Shown here: piece after piece, positions 17,140 through 24,595 of the stretch | How positions within the stretch are numbered: position 1 is the stretch's first letter | Layout: every line of letters begins with the position of its first letter | Source: Xanthobacteraceae bacterium | GTDB taxonomy: Bacteria; Pseudomonadota; Alphaproteobacteria; Rhizobiales; Xanthobacteraceae | Length of the DNA: 39,436 bases | Assembly (NCBI GenBank): GCA_030041005.1 | Contig: JASHOR010000001.1 | Location: forward strand, 1 to 39,436 | Direction: 5' to 3' | Notes under the pieces: generated by a model | What the model saw: the letters and a program-made list of their open reading frames with translations, nothing else | Told to the model about the DNA's origin: nothing | Database searches by the model: none | Made by a program: the position numbers and the translations under genes

Positions 17140-17479
17140 GGCCGTGAACGAGCCCCAAGCAGATGCCGGAACTATAAAAACAGAACCACCGTGGTCAAAC
17201 AAGACGTTGATTAGATAAGCAAGTGTCTGAAATCTATTGAGAAACTGTTCGGAACAGGAGTCGATGCAATTGCGGCAGATTACGTCGGCCGTTACATTGA
17301 CGTGCGCGCCGGCACGGCCGCATCACTCGATTCCAACCGGAGCACGATACCGCTGCAGGCCGCATGCCGAACTAGTGGAGCGGCTTTGACATTCGCTACC
17401 CCCAAACCACTTGGTCGCGAAGCGAATGTCAAATCCAAAAGCTAGCCACCAACGCCTTCGCCAGCTTTCGACCTAACTC
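17140..17479. other. divergent intergenic region of the TPR-methyltransferase and TPR-GT41 genes
   Basis: About 340 bp. The left part is relatively AT-rich (17160-17270) and probably holds both promoters; no -35/-10 pair is convincing. The right part contains the single-arm CTAG element at 17372-17445, ending 34 bp before the GT41 start. No additional gene is supported. Confidence 0.45.
17372..17445. repeat. CTAG-bounded single-arm palindromic element, family B
   Basis: 74 bp beginning CTAGTGGAGCGG and ending AAAGCTAG. The stem pairs GGCTTTGACATTCGCT with AGCGAATGTCAAATCC across a loop containing ACCCCCAAACCA. It is the same unit as arm 1 of the element at 14709, without the second arm. It lies immediately upstream of the GT41 gene at 17480. 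Confidence 0.88.
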
Positions 17480-19888
17480 GTGGAAACAGTCTTGACGGTC
17501 TTCGATCCCCACCAGGCCACCTTGCAGCGCGCCATGTCGGCGCTTCAATCCGGCAATGGCCAAGCCGCCGAGCAACTGCTGAAGACGGTTCTGCGCGCGC
17601 AATCGAAGCATATCACGGCCCTCAACCTGCTCGGCATCGTGCTCACGCAACTTGGCAAATTCGCCGAGGCCGAGAGCTATCTGCGCCGCGCCTTGCGCGA
17701 AAATCCGCGGTCCGATGCGACGCTGTACAATTACGGCATTGTCCTGAAAGCGCTCGACAGGCCGGCAGAGGCCCTGGATCAGTTCACCGCCGCCCTGGCG
17801 ATCAATTCGACCGTTGCCGACACGTGGAACAATCGCGGTACCGTTCTCAACGCTCTTGGACGCCATGAGGAGGCCATTGCCGACTTCGACAATGCGATCC
17901 GTCTCAATCCCAGGCTTGCCGACCCTTGCTGCAACAAGGGCAAAGCTCTGAACATGCTCTCGCGCCGCCACGAGGCATTGCAAGCCTTCGATGCGGCGCT
18001 GGCGCTGCGGCCCGATCTTGCAGAGGCGTGGTGCGGGCGTGGTGAAGTCTGCTGGACGCTCGAACGCCACGATGAGGCTTTGGCCGCCTGCGACCGAGCG
18101 CTGGCACTGCGGCCCGGTCTTGCCGAGGCTTGGCTCGGCCGCGGCAATGTGCTCGCCAAACTCGGCCGCCAAGACGACGCTTTTGCCGCCTACGATAAGG
18201 CGCTGGCGTTGCGCCCCGACTTTGCCTGGCCATGGCTTGGCCGCGGCAATATCTGCGTCGACCTCAAGCGCTACGAAGAGGCGCTTTCCGCCTACGACAA
18301 AGCTCTGGCGCTCAAGCCGGATCTGGCCGAAGCCTGGTCCGGGCGCGCCAGCGTCTATTTCGCACGCAGTCAGCACAGCGATGCGCTTGCCGCGTACGAG
18401 CGGGCGCTGACCTTAAAGCCCGATTTTGCGGACGCCTGGCTCGCCCGCGGCAACGTCTTGTTCGACCTCAGGCGGTGCCCTGCGGCGCTCGCCGCTTACG
18501 ACCGGGCGGTCGCGCTCAAGCCCGATCTCGACTACGCAGCGGGCTGCCGTCTTGCAGTGAAGTTGCAGATATCCGACTGGAGCAATCTGGACGCGGAGGC
18601 CGCCGCCTGTCTCGCCGCGATCAGGCGAGGCAAGCTTGCGAGCACGCCGTTCGACCTCCTGCCGCTGCCGTCGTCGCCCGCCGATCAGCTTCAATGTGCC
18701 AAGCGATACGTGGCGGACCGCACGGCCATTTCGCCGCCGGGGCGGAGCGAAATCCATTCTCACGATCGCATTCGCGTCGCCTATGTCTCGGCGGATTTCG
18801 GTGAGCATCCGGTTGCCTACCTGATGGCCGGTCTCTATGAGCAGCACGACCGCTCGCGCTTCGAGATCACCGGCATATCGTTCGGAAGCGATCGCACTTC
18901 GCCCACGCGGCAGCGCTTGGAGCGCGCACTCGACCGCTTCATCGATGTGGGGGATAAGGACGAGCGCGCAATTGCCGAGCTGATGCGGGCGCTCGAGATC
19001 GACATCGCGGTCGATCTGATGGGGCACACGCGCCATGGGCGGCCCGGCATATTCGCGAGGCGCCCGGCGCCGATTCAAGTGAGCTATCTGGGATTCCTCG
19101 GCACCATCGGGGCGGACTTCATCGATTATGTCATTGCCGACGCGATCGCATTGCCGTTCGATCGGCAGCAATATTTTATGGAAAAAATCGTGCATCTTCC
19201 CCATTGCTTCCTGGTCAATGACGACAAGCTCGCCATCGCGCCGCAGACGCCGGCGCGCACGGATGTGGGACTGCCCGCAGACGGTTTCGTGTTCTGCTCG
19301 TTCAACAACAGCTACAAGCTTTGGCCCGCAATGTTCGAACTATGGATGCGCCTTCTGCAGGGCGTCGAGGGCAGCGTGTTGTGGCTTGTCAAGGCAAACG
19401 CCGAGATGGCGGACAATCTGCGACGCGAAGCGCTGCGCTGTGGCGTCGATCCCGGCCGACTGGTGTTCGCTTCCCACGTGCCTCTCGCCGAGCACATGGC
19501 GCGCCAGCGCCTGGCCGATCTGTTTCTCGACACGGCGCCGTACAATGCCGGCGCCACGGCTGCCGCCGCACTCTGGTCCGGGGTTCCGCTTCTCACCCTG
19601 CGCGGAGAAACCTTTGTCGGCCGCATGGCCGCCAGCATGCTGGAGGCGGTCGGCTTGCCCGAACTCGTCACCGATTCGCCGGCGGATTATGAATCGCTGG
19701 CGATGCGGATCGCCGCCGATCCGGAATTTTGCGCAGCGCTGAGACAGAAGCTCGCTCGCAACCGGGAAACCTACCCGCTGTTCGATACGGCGCGTCTGAC
19801 CCGGCACCTGGAAGACGCATACGTCACGATGTGGCAGACTTGGCAGGCCGGCAGGCCGCCCGCCGCCTTCGCCGTCCCGGCGCGATAA
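17480..19888 (+). CDS. TPR protein with OGT/SPINDLY-type (GT41) domain, divergent nucleotide site
   Basis: 802 aa. About ten TPRs fill residues 10-355, several nearly identical (ALRPDLAEAW, ALRPGLAEAW, ALKPDLAEAW), a sign of recent repeat amplification. The GT41 region (about 430-795) has FGEHPVAYLMAG (H443), PAPIQVSYLGFLGTIGADF and CFNNSYKLWP (K613, first letters CSFNNSYK). The segment equivalent to HTTASD of the other GT41 gene reads GATAAA (G691-A696), so the His, one Thr and the Asp are missing; in human OGT this segment contacts UDP. It may use a different donor or be weakly active. No signal peptide. The start is GTG with no clear Shine-Dalgarno, so the N-terminus is uncertain. Confidence 0.88.
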   Translation: METVLTVFDPHQATLQRAMSALQSGNGQAAEQLLKTVLRAQSKHITALNLLGIVLTQLGKFAEAESYLRRALRENPRSDATLYNYGIVLKALDRPAEALDQFTAALAINSTVADTWNNRGTVLNALGRHEEAIADFDNAIRLNPRLADPCCNKGKALNMLSRRHEALQAFDAALALRPDLAEAWCGRGEVCWTLERHDEALAACDRALALRPGLAEAWLGRGNVLAKLGRQDDAFAAYDKALALRPDFAWPWLGRGNICVDLKRYEEALSAYDKALALKPDLAEAWSGRASVYFARSQHSDALAAYERALTLKPDFADAWLARGNVLFDLRRCPAALAAYDRAVALKPDLDYAAGCRLAVKLQISDWSNLDAEAAACLAAIRRGKLASTPFDLLPLPSSPADQLQCAKRYVADRTAISPPGRSEIHSHDRIRVAYVSADFGEHPVAYLMAGLYEQHDRSRFEITGISFGSDRTSPTRQRLERALDRFIDVGDKDERAIAELMRALEIDIAVDLMGHTRHGRPGIFARRPAPIQVSYLGFLGTIGADFIDYVIADAIALPFDRQQYFMEKIVHLPHCFLVNDDKLAIAPQTPARTDVGLPADGFVFCSFNNSYKLWPAMFELWMRLLQGVEGSVLWLVKANAEMADNLRREALRCGVDPGRLVFASHVPLAEHMARQRLADLFLDTAPYNAGATAAAALWSGVPLLTLRGETFVGRMAASMLEAVGLPELVTDSPADYESLAMRIAADPEFCAALRQKLARNRETYPLFDTARLTRHLEDAYVTMWQTWQAGRPPAAFAVPAR

Positions 19889-19902
19889 GAGCGACGACGC
19901 GG

Positions 19903-20757
19903 TCAAAGGGCGTTTTTCAGGATCGCTTCAATGTCCCTGCGGTTGATGCAGGAAAATCCCCGCTCTTCCAAATCGCTGCGCTGACGCTCGTCTTCAACCA
20001 GGCGGCCGCACAGATCCGTCAGTTCCTGCAGCGACGCGGCAAATCTGACCGCGCCCCGGATGTCGTCCTCCACGCTGGTGTCGGCGTCCAAATCGGCAAC
20101 GACCGCCTTTCGGTTTGCCAGCAGATAGGAGACGCGTACGATCTCGAAAATCCTCATCTGCGCGTAGAGGTTGATGTTGAGCACGACTTTTGACCGGGAA
20201 ATCAGCTCGTCTCTCGCCCGCCCGTAAAGGCCGCTGACGAACAGCGTCGATAGCCCGATCCGGGACAGCCCATGAAAAGTCTGCAGCCGCCGCTCGCCGC
20301 TCAGACCGTACATCAGCACGTCGATGTCCTGCACGGGCGCTTTCGCAATCCGGCTCAAGATCGGTGCGTAGCCGACCGGCACGATCTTCACGTCATGACG
20401 GCCGAGCGCGCGCCAGCTCGGCAGATTGGCCACGCTGTAGTCCCATATGGTGAGATGCGGGACCTGCGCATAAAATCGGATTTCCTCGCGAATTCGCTCC
20501 ACCGCGGTGTCGCGAAGCTGTTCGAAATTGTAGATGATGGTGCCGCGCGGAAGGCGGCCGAGCGCCGCAATCGGCATGACCTGCGCACCGAAAATGATGT
20601 TGGTGGCGTCTTCGGCGAGACCGTTGAGCGCATAGGTCGTGTGGTGGCCGAGCCGATCGAGCCCCCATTGCACCGTCTCTATGACTTCCCTGTAACCGTT
20701 AAGGCCATGCATCCTTGGGTCGGCGAGGATGCAATGCATCAGGTGATAATGAGCCAT
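19903..20757 (-). CDS. Glycosyltransferase-like protein (GT1/CgeB type)
   Basis: 284 aa. The N-terminal half has DPRMHGLNGYREVIETVQWG, IIFGAQVMP and GTIIYNFEQL; the C-terminal half has VPVGYAPIL, DVLMYGLSGERR, SRSKVVLNINLY, RIFEIVRVSYLLANRKAVV, a layout seen in GT-B glycosyltransferases of the CgeB/glyco_trans_1_2 kind that lie in polysaccharide or glycoprotein loci. No signal peptide. Donor and acceptor are unknown. The frame stays open upstream through a REP-like palindrome, but the ATG at 20757 gives the natural N-terminus (MAHYHLMHCILAD). It converges on the GT41 gene with a 14-bp gap. Confidence 0.7.
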   Translation of the reverse strand: MAHYHLMHCILADPRMHGLNGYREVIETVQWGLDRLGHHTTYALNGLAEDATNIIFGAQVMPIAALGRLPRGTIIYNFEQLRDTAVERIREEIRFYAQVPHLTIWDYSVANLPSWRALGRHDVKIVPVGYAPILSRIAKAPVQDIDVLMYGLSGERRLQTFHGLSRIGLSTLFVSGLYGRARDELISRSKVVLNINLYAQMRIFEIVRVSYLLANRKAVVADLDADTSVEDDIRGAVRFAASLQELTDLCGRLVEDERQRSDLEERGFSCINRRDIEAILKNAL

Positions 20758-20768
20758 CTCAGCTTTGT

Positions 20769-20799
20769 ATCCCGGATTGCGCCTCGCGCAATCCGGGAT
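20769..20799. repeat. REP-like perfect palindrome
   Basis: ATCCCGGATTGCGC and GCGCAATCCGGGAT form a perfect 14-bp stem around CTC. It lies just upstream of the glycosyltransferase-like gene and shares the GGATTGCGC core with the palindromes at 9941 and 20827. Confidence 0.85.
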
Positions 20800-20826
20800 T
20801 CGTCCGCGACGGCAGTCAAGACCGAT

Positions 20827-20853
20827 CCCGGATTGCGAAGACGCAACCCCGGG
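20827..20853. repeat. REP-like imperfect palindrome
   Basis: CCCGGATTGCG and CGCAACCCCGGG form an imperfect stem around AAGA. Second copy of the same family, 28 bp from the one at 20769 and in the same orientation. Confidence 0.75.
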
Positions 20854-20857
20854 CCAC

Positions 20858-20889
20858 AAAAAAATCCCCGGCGGTTGCCCGCCGGGGAT
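20858..20889 (-). terminator. Rho-independent terminator of the porin gene
   Basis: On the minus strand an 11-bp perfect stem (ATCCCCGGCGG with its complement, 4-base loop) is followed by seven Ts. It lies 28 bp after the porin stop codon. Confidence 0.9.
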
Positions 20890-20917
20890 CGCAGAATTTC
20901 AAGCCATGATCAGGCGA

Positions 20918-22402
20918 TCAGGGCAGGAAGTCCTTGTGCATGCGGATCGTGAATGTCCAGTTGCTCTCGTTCGCCACGGTGGTGGCGCCGGAGTTGGTCA
21001 ACGTCGTCGCCGCCGTCAACACTCCGCCCGGCAATTTGGCGCTGTCGATCTGCTGGTAGAGCGCTTCCACGCCGACATAGAAGCTCTTGGTCACGTCCCA
21101 CTGCAGGCGAGAACCGACGCCCCACAGCGCCCAGTTGTTGTCGCACCCGGGGGTCGCGACAGCGCTCGTGCCGGCGCCGGCACCGGCGCCCTCGGCAACG
21201 CACAGCATGTTGTTGGCCGCAGTGCTGTAATGCACCCACTCGCCGTTGAACACCAGCGACTGGTGCCATTGCGGCGTCCAGTAGTGCTCGTAGCCGATGT
21301 CGAAGCCAACGGCCGAGGTCAGGTGGCAACTGGTGGTGTTGCCTGCACCAAGGGTGCCGCCGTAGACGCAGTCGGTGGTCACGCCGAAGCCTTCGGTCGC
21401 CCCATTGACGACGGCAGCGGAGTCGGGATTGGCATCCCAGAGATACCGCAGCGCGCCCTCGGTGACGGCCGCCTGGGTATCCAGGTAGTCGCCCTGCGCG
21501 ATGAACGGCGCGTTGATCTTCAGGCCGACGCTCGCCACCCAGCCCCACTGATCGCCGGGATGGCCGGTGGCGGGGGTGGTGCCGTAATAGCCGGCATTGG
21601 CTTCGTGCAGAGCGCCCGACACCTGCGCGCTGCCCCAGGCCTGGTCAACCCGCAGATTGCCGACGATGTCGAAAACCTGCCAGCCGCCGTAGCCAAGCGT
21701 GCTGCCGCCCGTGATGAGGGCGCCATTGGTGCCCGGCGTCGTCATGCCGCCGACCGGTCCGGTGGCCATGTCGATGATCTGGGTGTCGCGGCGCTCTTCG
21801 GCCGACAGCGTGGCGGAGAAGCCGCCACCGAGCTGAGCCGTGTAGGCCCACACCCACTGGCCGCCGTCGCCGGTGTCTTCGTTCGGGATGTTGCCGGCGC
21901 GGTAGAGCAGAGCCGCTGCCGGGTAGAAGTCATAGAACGAAGCCGCCAGACCGGCCGTGAACCCAGCCCACTGCACGAAGGCGCGGTTCATGTTGGCCTG
22001 CGCGGACGGCACTTCGTTGCCCTCGTTGTTCGAGGCGATACCGACCGCGATATAGCCGCGGGCCACGCCGTATTCGGTCTGCTCGCGGGCGTCGGCGGTG
22101 ATGTAGCCGCGCTCCCGAGTCCACAGGTTGTTGGTATAGCGGTTGTTGTAGTCACCGCCGTTTCCAAAGATGCCCGTGGTCGACGAACCGTTGATGCCCT
22201 CGGTAATTTCAGCGCGCACCCAGCCGCCGATCTTGATGCACATGTCCGTGCCGGGCATGTAATAGAACCCCGCCCCGTAGAGGCTGCAAACCTTCACGTA
22301 TTGGACCGGTCTGGCCTTTACGGGAAGTTCCGCTGCCTGCCCCGCAGTAACCGCAACCAATCCGGCTGCAGAGCCGAGGAGGAGGCTTTTCACCATCTTC
22401 AT
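20918..22402 (-). CDS. Outer-membrane porin (Bradyrhizobium-type, Porin_2)
   Basis: 494 aa. Trimeric beta-barrel channel for small hydrophilic solutes. A signal peptide is clear (MKMVKSLLLGSAAGLVAVTAGQAAE). The mature start carries VQYVKVCSLYGAGFYYMPG and MCIKIGGWVRAE, the hallmark of alphaproteobacterial Porin_2 proteins, with two conserved cysteines. The body alternates short aromatic strands with Gly/Asn/Asp loops and ends in WTFTIRMHKDFLP. The ATG at 22402 has GGAGG 7 nt upstream; the frame extends 40 codons further but without a signal sequence. A terminator lies at 20858. It lies within the TPR enzyme block but belongs to a different functional class. Confidence 0.95.
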   Translation of the reverse strand: MKMVKSLLLGSAAGLVAVTAGQAAELPVKARPVQYVKVCSLYGAGFYYMPGTDMCIKIGGWVRAEITEGINGSSTTGIFGNGGDYNNRYTNNLWTRERGYITADAREQTEYGVARGYIAVGIASNNEGNEVPSAQANMNRAFVQWAGFTAGLAASFYDFYPAAALLYRAGNIPNEDTGDGGQWVWAYTAQLGGGFSATLSAEERRDTQIIDMATGPVGGMTTPGTNGALITGGSTLGYGGWQVFDIVGNLRVDQAWGSAQVSGALHEANAGYYGTTPATGHPGDQWGWVASVGLKINAPFIAQGDYLDTQAAVTEGALRYLWDANPDSAAVVNGATEGFGVTTDCVYGGTLGAGNTTSCHLTSAVGFDIGYEHYWTPQWHQSLVFNGEWVHYSTAANNMLCVAEGAGAGAGTSAVATPGCDNNWALWGVGSRLQWDVTKSFYVGVEALYQQIDSAKLPGGVLTAATTLTNSGATTVANESNWTFTIRMHKDFLP

Positions 22403-22983
22403 TTTGAACCTCCAGTGTGTTTGCCGTGGGAGGGTTCCGTTTCCCCCGGGTGCTCGCGCCCCCCTGGTAAGGTCCCCTTGGTCCCCAAACCTCGATCCGA
22501 AATTTCCCTTTCCCGGAAACATCGGACGAGTCGACTTGGGGTTCCCCCCTCCGTCGCATCGTCAGATTACCCTCGCGGTTCCGACACGCAACGAATAACC
22601 GCCCAACTCACAGGTCCGATTTGCGATTTTCCGAAGGGTGTTGCGTAAATGGCACGAAATCGGCTGCATCGAAGCGCTTCGCCAGAACATTGCAGGGAAC
22701 GCCCGCCAAGACAGAAGAGCAAATGAAATCAATTGGTTACCATAAAAGGGCGGAGCATTGCGATCGCCGGCCAGCGGAAGCCGGCCTTGGCGCGCGGGCC
22801 GCAGCGGGGTGAGCAGTAACCACCGGCCTCGAGGGCCGCATCGCCAACGAATCGCGACCGCCGAGGGCCCACGTGGAGAAGATTCTATTGTGACGAATTG
22901 TGCGCGTCGGAAAAGGCGGCGGGTCATAATTATGCCCCTCCTCTTTCGCGCGGATGGGTTGCTTCCTGGCGAAGGGCAAAGGC
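22403..22983. other. long intergenic region upstream of the porin gene
   Basis: About 580 bp between the porin start and tRNA-Ser. The first 130 bp hold C-runs on the plus strand (CCCCC and TTCCCTTTCCC tracts); the remainder has only short Arg-rich frames with no recognisable domain. It probably holds the porin promoter and a long leader. No small-RNA structure could be identified by eye. Confidence 0.4.
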
Positions 22984-23076
22984 TGGCGGAGAGGAAGGGA
23001 TTCGAACCCTTGATACGGCTTTAGACCGTATAACGGTTTAGCAAACCGCCGCCTTCAGCCACTCGGCCACCTCTCC
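22984..23076 (-). tRNA. tRNA-Ser, anticodon GCT
   Basis: The minus strand begins GGAGAGGTGGCCGAGTGGC. The 7-bp acceptor stem pairs GGAGAGG with CCTCTCC, followed by G and an encoded CCA (22984-22986). The anticodon loop reads TTTGCTAAA, giving GCT (AGC/AGT codons). The T arm is GGTTCGAATCC, and a long variable arm (GTTATACGGTCTAAAGCCGTAT) marks it as a class II serine tRNA. No integrase or duplicated 3' end was seen nearby. Confidence 0.97.
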
Positions 23077-23184
23077 ATCCCGCAGGTCGTTCGACGTGCA
23101 GCATATTCGGGCTGATATACCGTTCCGCCCCCATCCGCAAACCAGCACGGCTTCGCCGAACGCCTGCGGGCGACCCGCAGGCAT

Positions 23185-24384
23185 TCATCGGTCACCGCCC
23201 GTCTGGGCAGCGGTCATCGTCCGATGAAAGGCCAGCATTCGCGCGCGGTCGGAGAGCTGAACCACCGGCCAGTTGACCAGCGGCGGCGTCAGTCGAACGA
23301 TCTTCTCGCCGCGATATTTAGCCACGAATTTTTGCGCGTATCTCTGCCAGGCGGCATCGAGCCGCCCGCTCGACGAATGAATAATCAGGATGTCCCATGC
23401 GACGGCAATACGAAACCCGGCCACAAATGCCCGATAGGTGAAATCGAGGTCGTAAAGATGGAAGCCGTCGAACGTTGCCGCGTCGAACGCGATTGCCTCG
23501 CAGACTCGTCGATTGGCGGCGATAAAGAGGCCGTCCAGAGCCTCGGTTGCGGTGTGCGGCGGCGGTCCGAAGGCATGAAAAAAGAAGCTCTGGCCATCAT
23601 CATGACGATGCGCAACGCAACCGTGGACGCGCGGCCAACCCGCTGAATTCCAGTTTGCGCCCATCAATTGCGTCGTTCCCGCAACGCCGACGATGTCATT
23701 GGTGCGCAGGTGCGCCAGCAGCCGCGCGGGAAAATCCACAGAAGCAATCTCAATATCGTCGTGGCAGAAAATGACGACATCGCCGCATGTTCTGGCGAAG
23801 CCGCGATTGTAGCCCTCGCACAGTGAGCGGGCATCACCAATCTGGACGATCTCAAAATTCCTTTGCCCCTGAAACACCGCTTCATAATGCTCGCGAATGC
23901 GCCTGGCCTTCTGCGCATCGATGCTGCAGACCACGACAGATATCGACCGATCGTCGTGCTCCGCTGCTGGAGCGGGGGCGGCGGCGCCGGCAGGCTCTGC
24001 CATCCGATCCGACAAAGTCCAGGCGGTCCCGACAAGCTGCCTGAAGATCTCGGCATTGTCCGGCATTCGCATGACGGCCCGTCCCAGCACCGCAACCGCC
24101 TCGTCTAGTCGCTGCACGCGGGCGAGCGCTGCGGCGAAGCCGCAAACGCGATCCGCGCGGTCGGCATCCCGTGCAATCACAGCCTCCATGCGCGCCAAGC
24201 CGGTCCCGATACTGCCGAGCTGAACTTCGGTAAGGCCCAGCAAAAAAAGCGCATTGGCATCGTCCGGAACGAGCTTGAGCGCCGCCCGGCAGCCGCGTTG
24301 CGCGTCGGCAAAACGTCCTGTTTGGTAGTCCATCGTCGCGATGGCGAGAATATCGTCACCGCCGAAAGGTCGCGTAGAGAACAT
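23185..24384 (-). CDS. TPR-like protein with GT2-type glycosyltransferase domain
   Basis: 399 aa. Residues about 10-130 are TPR-like helices (GRFADAQRGCRAALKLVPDD, LDEAVAVLGRAVMRMPDN). From about residue 155 there is a GT-A-like domain: SISVVVCSID, SLCEGYNRGFARTCGDVVIF and CHDDIEI (candidate metal/nucleotide-binding acidic residues), LDGLFIAANRRV and DGFHLYDLDFTYRAF. This fits the StrF-like subfamily of family-2 glycosyltransferases (Glyco_tranf_2_5). No signal peptide or membrane segment, so it is probably cytoplasmic. The frame is open to 24666, but the ATG at 24384 leaves room for the divergent methyltransferase gene. Substrate unknown. Confidence 0.82.
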   Translation of the reverse strand: MFSTRPFGGDDILAIATMDYQTGRFADAQRGCRAALKLVPDDANALFLLGLTEVQLGSIGTGLARMEAVIARDADRADRVCGFAAALARVQRLDEAVAVLGRAVMRMPDNAEIFRQLVGTAWTLSDRMAEPAGAAAPAPAAEHDDRSISVVVCSIDAQKARRIREHYEAVFQGQRNFEIVQIGDARSLCEGYNRGFARTCGDVVIFCHDDIEIASVDFPARLLAHLRTNDIVGVAGTTQLMGANWNSAGWPRVHGCVAHRHDDGQSFFFHAFGPPPHTATEALDGLFIAANRRVCEAIAFDAATFDGFHLYDLDFTYRAFVAGFRIAVAWDILIIHSSSGRLDAAWQRYAQKFVAKYRGEKIVRLTPPLVNWPVVQLSDRARMLAFHRTMTAAQTGGDR

Positions 24385-24595
24385 CACCAATGATCCTTCG
24401 GACGACGGCGATCGTAGCGAACCGGCAGAAACCGAGAAAGTTCGCAGCCGCCGCCAGTCCGATCGGGACAAAGGCGGCTGGGCCGGGCTGGCCGACAGAG
24501 AGCGACCGTGGTGCGAGGCAATTGAACCACGAAAGTTGACCCATAATTTGCGGTTCGCTACCAACCGCCAAAATCTACCGAGCCGGCAAGCCGCA

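Noticed and set aside
19903-22402. Porin as part of the modification system
   Set aside because: It has its own leader region and terminator and belongs to a general outer-membrane family; proximity alone is not evidence.
22984-23076. tRNA-Ser as an attachment site for a genomic island
   Set aside because: No integrase gene and no duplicated 3' tRNA end were found in the window. The tRNA lies inside the TPR block rather than at its edge.
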